64,000 nt of DNA, taken from Actinomadura citrea (GTDB lineage: Bacteria > Actinomycetota > Actinomycetes > Streptosporangiales > Streptosporangiaceae). The stretch covers positions 1,488,001 through 1,552,000 of the forward strand of contig NZ_JACCBT010000001.1 of the NCBI RefSeq assembly GCF_013409045.1. Direction: 5' to 3'. The position numbers and the translations under genes were made by a program. Each line of letters opens with the position of its first letter. The stretch's first letter is position 1. The notes below the pieces were generated by a model. The model was given only the letters and a program-made list of their open reading frames with translations, was not told the DNA's origin and did not search any database. Of this stretch, positions 42,929 through 52,076 are shown piece after piece.

Positions 42929-45079
42929 ATGGCGATCGCCATCAGCGACGAACACCGCGAGCTGGCACGGACGGCGCGCTCGTTCCTGCGCGACCAGGAG
43001 GCGCGGGCGGGCAACCGCGCGCTGCTGGACGCCGAGAAGGAGCCCCTGCCCGCCTTCTGGGCGGAGTTCGCCGCGCTGGGACTGCTCGGACTGCACCTTC
43101 CCGAGGAGCACGGCGGCGGGGGCGCGGGCCTGCCGGAGCTGGTCGTGGTCGCCGAGGAGCTCGGCCGCGCCGCCGCGCCCGGCCCGATGCTGCCGACGAT
43201 GATCGCGTCCGCGGTGCTCGCCGCGTCGGGGGACGGGGAGCAGCGGGGCCGGCTCCTGCCCGGCCTCGCGTCGGGCGCGACCCCGGCGGCCCTCGGGCTG
43301 GACGGCGCGCTCACCGTGGCCGGCGGCGCCGCCACCGGGGACGCGGGCGTCGTGCTGGGCGGCGGCCTCGCGGAACTGCTCGTCCTGCCCGCCGGTGACG
43401 ACATGGTCGTCGTGCGGGCCGGCGCGCCGGGCGTCGCGGTCGAGGTGCCCGGCAACCTGGACCCGTCCCGCCGCTCCGCGCGCGTGAGGCTGGACGGCGC
43501 CGCCGTGGAGGTCCTCGCCGGGGCCCGCGCGCACGCGACCGCCGTCGCCCGGACGCTGATGTCCGCCGAGGCGGTCGGCGGCGCGCTGGAGTGCGTCGAG
43601 ACCGCCACCGCGTACGCCAAGGTGCGGCAGCAGTTCGGGCGGCCGATCGCGACGTTCCAGGCGGTCAAGCACCACTGCGCGAACATGCTCGTCGCCGCGG
43701 AGCTGGCCACGGCCGCGGTGTGGGACGCGGCGCGGGCCGCGTCCGGTCCGTCCGACCAGTTCGAGCTGGCCGCGGCCGTGGCGGCGGCGCTCGCCCTGCC
43801 CGCCTTCACCTCCAACGCGGGCCTGAACATCCAGGTGCACGGCGGCATCGGCTTCACCTGGGAGCACGACGCGCACCTGCTGCTGCGCCGGGCCGCGACG
43901 CTGGAGGCCGTCGCCGGCCCGCACGGCGCGGAGCGGGACGTGACCCGGCTGCGGGCGGCCGGGGTCGTCCGGGAGGCGAGCCTCGACCTGCCGCCCGAGG
44001 CCGAGGCGCGGCGCGCGGAGATCCGCGGGCTGGCCCGGGAGATCGCCGCGCTGCCCCGGGCCGAGCAGCGCGAGAGGCTCATCGAGACCGGTTACGTCCA
44101 GCCGCACTGGCCGCGCCCCTGGGGCGTGGAGGCGAGCGCCGGGCTGCAACTGGTCATCGAGGACGAGTTCCGCGCCGCGGGCGTGAAGCGCCCCCAGCTC
44201 GGCATCACGAGCTGGGTGATCCTCACGCTCGTCCAGCACGGCACCCAGGACCAGATCGACCGGTGGGTGCGCCCGGCGCTCACCGGCGAGGAGGTCTGGT
44301 GCCAGCTGTTCAGCGAGCCCGACGCGGGGTCGGACGCGGCGGCCGTCAGGACCCGCGCCGTCAAGGTGGACGGCGGCTGGCTGGTCAACGGCCAGAAGGT
44401 GTGGACGAGCGGCGCCCAGTACTGCCGCTGGGGCTTCGCCACCGTCCGCACCGACCCCGACGCGCCGAAGCACTCCGGCGTCACGATGGTCGTCGTCGAC
44501 ATGCACCACCCCGGTGTGGAGGTCCGGCCGCTGCGCCAGACGACCGGCACCTCCGACTTCAACGAGGTGTTCTTCTCCGACGTCCTCGTCCCCGACGCCG
44601 ACGTCGTCGGGAACCCCAACCAGGGGTGGACGGTCGCCCGCGCCACCCTCGGCAACGAGCGGGTCAGCATCGGCGGCGGCGTCGGGGGCCCGCCCGGACC
44701 CGACGTGTTCCGGCTCTACGCCGAGCGCGGCGACCGCGTCCCGGCGGCGGCCGAGCGCGTCGGCGCCCACGCCGCCGAGGAGCAGGCCCTGCGCCTGCTC
44801 AACCTGCGGTCCGCCGAGCGCGCGGTCGCGGGCGGCGAGCCGGGCCCCGAGGGCAACATCACCAAGCTCGTCCTCGCCGAGCACGGCCACGCCACCGCCG
44901 CACTCCTCGCCGAGTTCGCCGGGCCCGAGACCGCGTTCACCGAGGGCCTCGGGCAGGCCGCGGGCCTGATGCGCCTCGGGTCCCGCGGCATGTCGATCGC
45001 GGGCGGCACCTCCGAGATCACCCGCAACCAGATCGCCGAGCGCATCCTCGGCCTGCCCCGCGACCCGCTGATCCGGTAG
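42929..45079 (+). CDS. Fused double acyl-CoA dehydrogenase, FadE34-like
   Basis: 716-residue protein with two complete acyl-CoA dehydrogenase folds in tandem (about 1-330 and 345-716), FAD-dependent. N-half: GLHLPEEHGGGGAGLPELVV, the R-QFG-P-I motif YAKVRQQFGRPIATFQAVKH and VHGGIGFTWEHDAHL with the usual catalytic-region Glu. C-half: LVIEDEFRAAGVKRPQLGIT, CQLFSEPDAGSDAA (FAD/substrate loop), KVWTSGAQ, TSDFNEVFFSDVLVP and SRGMSIAGGTSEITRNQIAERILGLPR. Most ACADs in sterol degradation are heteromers; the fused form equals M. tuberculosis FadE34 (C-22/C-24 side-chain oxidation). ATG 42929 is behind GGAGGGG. A 30-nt palindrome follows. Confidence 0.88.
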   Translation: MAIAISDEHRELARTARSFLRDQEARAGNRALLDAEKEPLPAFWAEFAALGLLGLHLPEEHGGGGAGLPELVVVAEELGRAAAPGPMLPTMIASAVLAASGDGEQRGRLLPGLASGATPAALGLDGALTVAGGAATGDAGVVLGGGLAELLVLPAGDDMVVVRAGAPGVAVEVPGNLDPSRRSARVRLDGAAVEVLAGARAHATAVARTLMSAEAVGGALECVETATAYAKVRQQFGRPIATFQAVKHHCANMLVAAELATAAVWDAARAASGPSDQFELAAAVAAALALPAFTSNAGLNIQVHGGIGFTWEHDAHLLLRRAATLEAVAGPHGAERDVTRLRAAGVVREASLDLPPEAEARRAEIRGLAREIAALPRAEQRERLIETGYVQPHWPRPWGVEASAGLQLVIEDEFRAAGVKRPQLGITSWVILTLVQHGTQDQIDRWVRPALTGEEVWCQLFSEPDAGSDAAAVRTRAVKVDGGWLVNGQKVWTSGAQYCRWGFATVRTDPDAPKHSGVTMVVVDMHHPGVEVRPLRQTTGTSDFNEVFFSDVLVPDADVVGNPNQGWTVARATLGNERVSIGGGVGGPPGPDVFRLYAERGDRVPAAAERVGAHAAEEQALRLLNLRSAERAVAGGEPGPEGNITKLVLAEHGHATAALLAEFAGPETAFTEGLGQAAGLMRLGSRGMSIAGGTSEITRNQIAERILGLPRDPLIR

Positions 45080-45089
45080 GGGCGGGCGG

Positions 45090-45119
45090 CCGGCCCCGGC
45101 GCGGCCGCGCCGGGGCCGG
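45090..45119. terminator. 30-nt perfect palindrome between convergent genes
   Basis: CCGGCCCCGGCGCGG (45090-45104) is followed directly by its reverse complement (45105-45119). It begins 11 bp after the acyl-CoA dehydrogenase stop and ends 21 bp before the aldo/keto reductase stop, so it probably acts as a bidirectional terminator. Confidence 0.7.
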
Positions 45120-45139
45120 GGCCTTCCGGGACCGGCGGC

Positions 45140-46177
<1,038 letters not shown>

Positions 46178-46233
46178 GCGTGCTCCTCGTCAGTGGCTCG
46201 CGCAGAACGCTAGGTGCTGGAGCGCGCTCCAGG

Positions 46234-47022
46234 TCAAGGCCCGGCCGTCGCCTCGTCGAGCCAGTCGTACCAGGCGTCCAGGCCGTCGCCGCGGGTCGCC
46301 GAGACGGGCAGGACGCACAGCCCGGGGCACAGCCGGCGGGCCGCGTCCCGGCAGGCGTCCATGTCGAAGTCGACGTGCGGCAGCAGGTCGGTCTTGTTGA
46401 GCAGCAGGACGTCCGCGCCGCGGAACATGTGCGGGTACTTCAGCGGTTTGTCGTCGCCCTCGGTGACGGACATGAGCACGACGCGGGCACGCTCGCCGAG
46501 GTCGAACAGCGCCGGGCAGACGAGGTTGCCGACGTTCTCGACGAACACCGTGGAGCCGTCCGGCGGCGCCAGCGCGGCCAGTGCGCCGGCCACCATCGCG
46601 GCGTCGAGATGGCAGCCGGCGCCCGTGTTGACCTGGACGGTCCGGGCCCCGGCGGCGGCCAGGCGCCGCGCGTCCAGCAGCGTCTCCTGGTCGCCCTCGA
46701 TCACCGAGATCGGGCGGTCCGGGCTCAGGTCGGCGACGGTGCGCGCCAGCAGCGTCGTCTTCCCCGAACCGGGGGAGCTCATCACGTTGAGCGCGGCGAT
46801 GCCGCGTTCGGCCAGCCACGCCCGGTTCCGGCCGGCCAGGTCGTCGTTGCGGGCCAGGACCCTCTGGCCCAGCGTCACGACGTGCCCGTCCTCGTGCCCA
46901 TGCCCATGCCCGTGTCCGTGGACGGGATCGTGGACGTGGACATGGCCGGGAGCGTCCCCCGGGGCCGTCAGGGTCGTCAGGCGCGCGGCGTCCTCGCCGT
47001 CGCAGCCGCAGGTCTCACACAT
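46234..47022 (-). CDS. hypB: Hydrogenase nickel incorporation GTPase HypB
   Basis: 262-residue GTPase delivering nickel to the hydrogenase large subunit. The N-terminal CxxCxC motif is at residues 2-7 (CETCGC), a high-affinity nickel site, followed by a His-rich nickel-storage stretch (HVHVHDPVHGHGHGHGH). The G domain shows MSSPGSGKTTLLART (Walker A), VIEGDQETLLDA, and NKTDLLPHVDFD (NKxD). The metal-site GAGCHLDAAMV is conserved. ATG 47022 overlaps the 3' end of hypA by 8 bp. The pair is transcribed away from the structural genes. Confidence 0.95.
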   Translation of the reverse strand: MCETCGCDGEDAARLTTLTAPGDAPGHVHVHDPVHGHGHGHGHEDGHVVTLGQRVLARNDDLAGRNRAWLAERGIAALNVMSSPGSGKTTLLARTVADLSPDRPISVIEGDQETLLDARRLAAAGARTVQVNTGAGCHLDAAMVAGALAALAPPDGSTVFVENVGNLVCPALFDLGERARVVLMSVTEGDDKPLKYPHMFRGADVLLLNKTDLLPHVDFDMDACRDAARRLCPGLCVLPVSATRGDGLDAWYDWLDEATAGP

Positions 47023-47353
47023 CGTCGGCGACCTCCACCGCTTTGATCGTCAGGTCGGCGCCGCCGCTGATCACCACGTCGGCGCTGCCGCACGGGCACA
47101 TCGCGAGCGGGTCGCGCGCCGGGAACGAGACACCGCAGTCGGCGCAGTCGCCGACGCCCTCCGGCTCGGTGATGTCGAGCCGCGCGCCCTCGACGCACGT
47201 CCCCTCGCCGGCCAGTTCGAAGCAGAAACGCACCGCGTCCGGCATGACTCCGGAAAGTCTCCCAATTTCCAGGTGCACCACCACCACCCGCGAATCGGGC
47301 AATTGGGTAGAAATTGCCGCGATGACGCTCTCCGTCACGGCCAATTCGTGCAC
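47015..47353 (-). CDS. hypA: Hydrogenase nickel metallochaperone HypA
   Basis: 112-residue nickel/zinc protein that works with HypB. The N-terminal nickel ligand motif is MHELAV (GTG start at 47353; Met-His-Glu), then VVVHLEIGRLSGVMPDAVRF typical of HypA. The zinc domain has CADCGVSFPARDPLAMCPCG. The second half-site is CPC rather than the usual CxxC, an unusual spacing. Divergent from hhyS across a 180-bp control region. Confidence 0.94.
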   Translation of the reverse strand: MHELAVTESVIAAISTQLPDSRVVVVHLEIGRLSGVMPDAVRFCFELAGEGTCVEGARLDITEPEGVGDCADCGVSFPARDPLAMCPCGSADVVISGGADLTIKAVEVADDV

Positions 47354-47533
47354 GCGCCCTCCCGGCCCGTTTCCATTGTCCCAGCGCCGTTCTGCTGCCC
47401 CGATCTCCCCAGGTCAAACGGTGTGTTTACCGAATCGGGGAAATGCCTTGGGGGGCTTTTCGGGCGGTGTTTCGCGCCGTTCCCCCAGGGCAACCGCATG
47501 GGTGATGACCGCAGTCGGTCGAGGGGGGAAGCG
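47354..47533. promoter_or_regulatory. Divergent hypA / hhyS control region
   Basis: 180-bp gap between the hypA and hhyS starts. It contains CCCCGAT (47398-47404) and ATCGGGG (47434-47440) as an inverted repeat, with CGGTGTGTTTACCG nested inside. AT content rises around 47,410-47,440 relative to surroundings. The Shine-Dalgarno GGGGGGAA lies just before ATG 47534. Promoter and operator functions are inferred. Confidence 0.4.
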
Positions 47534-48583
47534 ATGACGAGCGTCGCTCCGGCGCAACCGCTGACGGACGAGATCCACATTCTGTGGACGTCCGAGGGAA
47601 TGAGCTGCGACGGGGACACCATCTCGGTGACCGCGGCGTCGCTGCCGAGCATCGAGGACGTCGTCCTCGGCGCGATACCGGGCCTGCCGAAGGTCCACCT
47701 GCACAACAAGGTGCTCGCCTACGAGAACGGCGACGAGTTCATGGAGGCGTTCCGGCAGGCCGCGCGCGGCGAGCTGGCGCCCTTCATCCTCGTCGTCGAG
47801 GGTTCGATCCCCAACGAGAACATCAACGGGGACGGCTACTGGACGTCGATGGGGAACGACCCCGAGACCGGCGAGCCGATCCCGGTGAACACCTGGATCG
47901 ACCGGCTCGCGCCGAAGGCGTGGGCGGTCGTGGCGATCGGCACGTGCGCGACCTACGGCGGCATCCACGCCATGGCGGGCAACCCGACGGGCTGCATGGG
48001 CCTCGCCGACTACCTCGGCTGGGACTTCCGCTCCGCGGGCGGGCTGCCGATCGTGAACGTGCCGGGCTGCCCCGTGCAACCGGACAACTTCATGGAGACG
48101 CTGCTCTGGGTGCTGCACCAGGCGGTCGGGCAGGCGCCGGTCATCCCGCTGGACGACCGGCTGCGCCCGACGTGGCTGTTCGGCAAGACCGTCCACGAGG
48201 GCTGTGACCGCGCCGCCTACTACGAGCAGGCCGACTTCGCGCGCGACTACAACTCGCCGAAGTGCCAGGTGAAGATCGGATGCTGGGGCCCGGTCGTGAA
48301 CTGCAACGTCACCAAGCGCGGCTGGATGGACGGCGTCGGCGGCTGCCCCAACGTGGGCGGCATCTGCATCGGCTGCACCATGCCCGGCTTCCCGGACAAG
48401 TTCATGCCGTTCATGGACGAGCCGCCCGGGGCGAGCCTCTCCACGACGCTGCTGCGGTCCTACGGGCCGTTCATCCGGAAGATGCGGTCGATCACCAACA
48501 AGGGCGCGAACCGGGAGCCGAAGTGGCGCCACAACCGGGAGAGGCTGACCAGCGGCTACCAGCCCCGCTGGCCGCACCAGTGA
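47534..48583 (+). CDS. hhyS: [NiFe] hydrogenase small subunit, group 1h (actinobacterial type)
   Basis: 349-residue electron-transfer subunit with three predicted Fe-S clusters. The proximal cluster motif is MSCDGDTIS: Cys25 is followed by Asp28 where most [NiFe] enzymes have a second Cys, the 3Cys-1Asp coordination described for group 1h enzymes. Other Cys are in AIGTCATYGG, VPGCPVQPDNF, and the distal/medial set around CQVKIGCWGPVVNCNVTKRG, VGGCPNVGGICIGCTMPGFP. There is no Tat signal peptide, consistent with a cytoplasmic-side enzyme. ATG 47534 starts a run of 16 same-strand genes. The gap to hhyL is 134 bp, larger than most later junctions. Confidence 0.95.
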   Translation: MTSVAPAQPLTDEIHILWTSEGMSCDGDTISVTAASLPSIEDVVLGAIPGLPKVHLHNKVLAYENGDEFMEAFRQAARGELAPFILVVEGSIPNENINGDGYWTSMGNDPETGEPIPVNTWIDRLAPKAWAVVAIGTCATYGGIHAMAGNPTGCMGLADYLGWDFRSAGGLPIVNVPGCPVQPDNFMETLLWVLHQAVGQAPVIPLDDRLRPTWLFGKTVHEGCDRAAYYEQADFARDYNSPKCQVKIGCWGPVVNCNVTKRGWMDGVGGCPNVGGICIGCTMPGFPDKFMPFMDEPPGASLSTTLLRSYGPFIRKMRSITNKGANREPKWRHNRERLTSGYQPRWPHQ

Positions 48584-48717
48584 GCGATGCCCGCGCCGGT
48601 GGTCGGCCCCACCGGCGCGGTACGGCCTGACCAGAAAAGACACGGACGCAGGACGGCCGCGCCGATGGACGGCGGCCGGGCGAGGGAACAGGGGCGAGTC
48701 ATGGAGCGGGGCGAGTC

Positions 48718-50523
48718 ATGAAGCAGGGGACGCAGGCGCGAGGCGAACGGGCCGCCACGCAGGCGGGGCTCGTCGAGGTGGCATTCGACCCGATCACCCG
48801 GATCGTCGGCAACCTCGGCATCTACACCAAGATCGACTTCGCGAACGGGCAGGTGGCCGAGTGCCGGAGCACCTCGTCCATCTTCCGCGGCTACAGCGTG
48901 TTCATGAAGGGCAAGGACCCGCGCGACGCGCACTTCATCACCAGCCGGATCTGCGGCATCTGCGGCGACAACCACGCGACCTGCTCGATCTACGCCCAGA
49001 ACATGGCCTACGGGATCAAACCGCCGCCGCTCGCCGAATGGATCATCAACCTCGGCGAGGCCGCCGAGTACATGTTCGACCACACGCTGTTCCAGGACAA
49101 CCTGGTCTTCGTCGACTTCTGCGAGCGCATGGTCGCCGAGACGAACCCGGGCCTGCTCGCCACGGCCAAGAACACCGACGCGCCGCGCGGCGACGTCCAC
49201 GGGTTCCGCAAGATCGCCGACATCATGACGGCGTTCAACCCCTTCGAGGGCTCGGTCTACAAGGAGGCCCTCCAGCTCAGCCGCATCACCCGCGAGATGA
49301 TCTGCCTGATGGAGGGGCGCCACGTCCACCCGTCCACGCTGTACCCGGGCGGCGTGGGGACGGTCGCGACGCCGCAGGTGTTCACCGACTACCTCGTCCG
49401 GCTGACCCGCTGCCTCGACTTCGTCAAGCGCGCCGTCGCGATGAACGACGACATCTTCGACTTCTTCCTGGAGTCGCTGCCCGGCTACGACCAGGTGGGC
49501 CGGCGGCGGACGCTGCTCGGCTGCTGGGGCGCCTTCCAGAACCCCGACGTGTGCGACTACGACTACCGGCACATGTCCGAGTGGGGCCGGGCCGCCTACG
49601 TGACCCCGGGCATCGTCGTGGACGGGCAGCTCCTCACGACGGACCTGGTCGACATCAACCTCGGCATGAGGATCCTGCTCGGCAGCTCCTACTACGACGA
49701 CTGGGTGAACGAGGAGACCTTCGTCAAGGAGGACCCGCTCGGCAACCCGATCGACCAGCGGCACCCGTGGAACCAGACGACGCTGCCGAGCCCGCAGAAG
49801 CGCGACCTCGACGGCGGCAAGTACAGCTGGGTGATGAGCCCCCGCTGGCGCCACCCCGGGACCGGCGACCACCTCGCGCTCGACACCGGCGGCGGGCCGC
49901 TCGCCCGGCTGTGGGCGACCGCGCTGGCCGGCGAGGTCGACACCCCGTACGTCCGCTCCACCGGGCACAGCGTCCAGATCGACCTGCCGAAGACCCCCGG
50001 TATGCCGGAGGTCAACCTGGAGTGGAAGCCGCCGCAGTACGCCAACACGATCGAGCGCGACCGCGCCCGCGCGTACTTCATCGCCTACGCGGCGGGGATG
50101 GCGCTGCACTTCGCCGAGAAGGCCCTCGACGAGGTCCGCTCCGGTCGGACGAAGGTGTTCACCGACTTCGACGTCCCGGACGAGGCGATCGGCTGCGGGT
50201 TCCACGAGGCGGTCCGCGGCGTGCTGTCGCACCACCTCGTCATCCGCGACGGCAAGATCGCCAACTACCACCCGTACCCGCCGACGCCGTGGAACGCCAG
50301 CCCGCGCGACTCCTACGGCACGCCGGGCCCCTACGAGGACGCCGTCCAGGGGCAGCCGATCTTCGAGGAGAACGGGCCGGACGACTTCAAGGGCATCGAC
50401 ATCATGCGGACCGTCCGCAGCTTCGACCCGTGCCTGCCGTGCGGGGTGCACATGTACGTCGGCAACGGCCGGACGATCGAGAAGCGGCACTCCCCGATGT
50501 TCGGCGCCCAGGAAGGCCAGTGA
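48718..50523 (+). CDS. hhyL: [NiFe] hydrogenase large subunit, group 1h
   Basis: 601-residue catalytic subunit that oxidises H2, in this clade at atmospheric levels (established for group 1h). The L1 signature ITSRICGICGDNHATCS gives Ni/Fe ligands Cys79 and Cys82. L2 near the C-terminus is DPCLPCGVHMY with Cys572 and Cys575. The 23 residues after His578 form the peptide removed by the maturation protease. The RICGICGDNHATCS and DPCLPCGVHM forms are diagnostic of group 1h. ATG 48718 is behind GGAGCGGGGCGAG. The stop overlaps the next start as TGATG. Confidence 0.96.
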   Translation: MKQGTQARGERAATQAGLVEVAFDPITRIVGNLGIYTKIDFANGQVAECRSTSSIFRGYSVFMKGKDPRDAHFITSRICGICGDNHATCSIYAQNMAYGIKPPPLAEWIINLGEAAEYMFDHTLFQDNLVFVDFCERMVAETNPGLLATAKNTDAPRGDVHGFRKIADIMTAFNPFEGSVYKEALQLSRITREMICLMEGRHVHPSTLYPGGVGTVATPQVFTDYLVRLTRCLDFVKRAVAMNDDIFDFFLESLPGYDQVGRRRTLLGCWGAFQNPDVCDYDYRHMSEWGRAAYVTPGIVVDGQLLTTDLVDINLGMRILLGSSYYDDWVNEETFVKEDPLGNPIDQRHPWNQTTLPSPQKRDLDGGKYSWVMSPRWRHPGTGDHLALDTGGGPLARLWATALAGEVDTPYVRSTGHSVQIDLPKTPGMPEVNLEWKPPQYANTIERDRARAYFIAYAAGMALHFAEKALDEVRSGRTKVFTDFDVPDEAIGCGFHEAVRGVLSHHLVIRDGKIANYHPYPPTPWNASPRDSYGTPGPYEDAVQGQPIFEENGPDDFKGIDIMRTVRSFDPCLPCGVHMYVGNGRTIEKRHSPMFGAQEGQ

Positions 50524-51008
50524 TGGGCTGGGACGACGAGCGCGTCCGCGAGCACGTCCAGCGCCTCGAAGGGCTGCTCGACGGGATCGACCCCGGGGCG
50601 CACCAGGCCGTCCAGGCGCTGGTGGAGCTCTACGGGGAGGCGCTCGGCCGGATCGTGCGGCTCTGCGCGGACGCCTCGGAGCTGGCCGGCGACGAGCTGC
50701 TCTGCCACCTGCTGGCCATGCACGGCCTGCACCCCGAGGCGCCGGAGGCGCGGGTCCGGCGGGCCCTCGCCGCGCTGGAGGCGTTCCTGGCCAAGCACCG
50801 CACGTCCGTGGAGCTGACCGGGGTCGACGGGGAGTCGGTGCGGCTGAAGGTCGCGACCGAGGGGCGCGCCGCCGCGCCCCGCCCGGTGCTGGACGCCGTG
50901 GAGCGGGCGGCCCTCGCCGCGGCGCCGGAACTGGAGCGGGTCGAGATCGAGGCGCCCGCGCCGGAGAAGGTGCTGATCACTCTGGACCAGGTGCGGAGCC
51001 GCGTATGA
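50523..51008 (+). CDS. NifU-like hydrogenase-locus protein lacking the CxxC motif
   Basis: 161-residue protein following hhyL with a 1-bp overlap. The N-half is helical (VREHVQRLEGLLDGIDPGAH, VQALVELYGEALGRIVRLCA). The C-half reads as a beta-alpha NifU/HesB-like fold with the strand SVELTGVDGESVRLKVATEG, but it lacks the CxxC pair needed to carry an Fe-S cluster. Cys48 and Cys61 are the only visible cysteines. NifU-homologue proteins are a recurrent part of group 1h operons. A scaffold or assembly role for this enzyme is likely, but its activity is undefined. Confidence 0.75.
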   Translation: MGWDDERVREHVQRLEGLLDGIDPGAHQAVQALVELYGEALGRIVRLCADASELAGDELLCHLLAMHGLHPEAPEARVRRALAALEAFLAKHRTSVELTGVDGESVRLKVATEGRAAAPRPVLDAVERAALAAAPELERVEIEAPAPEKVLITLDQVRSRV

Positions 51009-51661
51009 CGCCGGGGCTCTCCACACCGAGGCTGGCCGCGCTGGCCTCGGCTCCGCCGCGCCCGGCGCCGCCGCCGGGCGAGGCCGTGGAGCGGTGCGAG
51101 CTGTGCGCCGAACCCGTGCACGACGCGCACCGGCACCTGCTCGACCTGGAGGAGGGCGAGCTGCTGTGCGCGTGCGGGGCGTGCACCCTCCTGTTCGACG
51201 GCCGGCCGGCGGGCGGGCGGCACTACCGGCTCGTCCCGGACCGGCGGCGCGAGCTGACCGGCTTCCACCTGGACGGCCCGCTGTGGGCCGGTCTCGGCAT
51301 CCCGGTCGACCTGGCCTTCTTCACCGTCTCCGGGACGGGCGAGGTCACCGCCCGCTATCCGAGCCCGGCGGGGGCGCTGCACGCGGCCGTCCACGCCGCG
51401 AGCTGGCGGCGCCTGGCCGAGGCGAACCCCGTCCTGGCGGAACTGCGCCCGGACGTGGAGGCGCTCGTCGTGCACCGGGCGCGGGACGCGGCCGAGCACT
51501 GGATCCTCCCGATCGACGACTGCTACCGGCTCACCGCCCTGCTGCGCGAGCACTGGACTGGCTTCACCGGCGGCGACGCGGTCTGGCATCACATCGGCGC
51601 GTTCTTCACCGAGTTGACGGCGGCCCGGGCGGCCGCCGAGGAGAAGAGGGGAACACGATGA
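51005..51661 (+). CDS. DUF5947 family protein with two CxxC motifs
   Basis: 218-residue protein, ATGA-overlapped with the NifU-like gene. CELC (Cys31, Cys34) and CACGAC (Cys57, Cys60) could bind zinc or an Fe-S cluster near the N-terminus. The core has repeated aromatic and polar strands (YRLVPDRRRELTGFHLDG, WAGLGIPVDLAFFTVSGTGE) and the C-terminal IDDCYRLTALLREHW block. DUF5947 is a family I associate with group 1h loci; no biochemical function is known to me. The metal motif suggests a role in cofactor or electron-transfer assembly. Confidence 0.75.
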   Translation: MTPGLSTPRLAALASAPPRPAPPPGEAVERCELCAEPVHDAHRHLLDLEEGELLCACGACTLLFDGRPAGGRHYRLVPDRRRELTGFHLDGPLWAGLGIPVDLAFFTVSGTGEVTARYPSPAGALHAAVHAASWRRLAEANPVLAELRPDVEALVVHRARDAAEHWILPIDDCYRLTALLREHWTGFTGGDAVWHHIGAFFTELTAARAAAEEKRGTR

Positions 51662-51861
51662 TCAGAGTGGGGAAGCCCGACGTCACTCCCGACAGGCCCT
51701 CGCACACGAGGGGCGTCCGCGAGGGCAACCAGACGGGCAACTACGACAAGCAGGTCGGGCACCTGCCCGACGGCACGTCCACCGCGGCCCGCTCGACGGG
51801 GATCAACCCGGAGACCCGCGGCCCGATCCTCGATTCGATGCCCAATCTCTCCCCAGCATGA
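51658..51861 (+). CDS. Small conserved hydrogenase-operon protein, 67 aa
   Basis: Starts at ATG 51658 behind GAAGAGGGGAAC. The product MIRVGKPDVTPDRPSHTRGV ... GNQTGNYDKQVGHLPDGTSTA is polar, Gly/Asn/Thr-rich and lacks hydrophobic cores, so it is likely disordered or a small assembly factor. Its final codons enter the first unit of the 54-bp repeat: the TGA at 51859-51861 is the ATGA of the repeat. The overlap with the upstream gene (ATG within the TGA of DUF5947) supports it as real. Function unknown. Confidence 0.65.
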   Translation: MIRVGKPDVTPDRPSHTRGVREGNQTGNYDKQVGHLPDGTSTAARSTGINPETRGPILDSMPNLSPA

Positions 51862-52075
51862 GCGCAGCGAACCGGGGGGGTGTGGGGGGTCGTCCCCCCA
51901 CGGGTGACGGGCATGAGCGCAGCGAACCGGGGGGTGTGGGGGGTCGTCCCCCCACGGGTGACGGGCATGAGCGCAGCGAACCGGGGGGTGTGGGGGGGCG
52001 TCCCCCCACGGGTGACGGGCATGAGCGCAGCGAACCGGGGGGCGCGGGGGGTCGTCCCCCTTCGAAGGGGCAGGG
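51857..52075 (+). repeat. Four tandem 54-bp units, each with a G6/C6 hairpin, at an operon junction
   Basis: Units begin at 51857 (55 bp), 51912 (54), 51966 (54) and 52020 (56, diverged end). Each starts CATGAGCGCAGCGAACCGG and contains TGGGGGG-TCGT-CCCCCCA, a 6-bp G/C hairpin with tetraloop, then ACGGGTGACGGG. The first three are almost identical. The total insertion of 219 bp is an exact multiple of three, so the ORF from ATG 51858 stays open into the DUF6084 gene. On the complementary strand the units read TTCGCTGCGCTCATG. They may be a replication-slippage array or a REP-like element. Confidence 0.9.
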
Positions 52076-52076
52076 C

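Noticed and set aside
42044..44890. 948-aa minus-strand open frame
   Set aside because: Antisense shadow of the acyl-CoA dehydrogenase and cyclase-like genes; low-complexity Arg/Gly/Ala text and no motifs.
46214..47533. N-terminal extension of the hydrogenase small subunit frame upstream of 47534
   Set aside because: It is antisense to hypA/hypB and crosses the divergent promoter; ATG 47534 has a good Shine-Dalgarno and matches family start.
51857..52075. CRISPR array
   Set aside because: Repeats are directly contiguous with no variable spacers and no cas genes are in the window.
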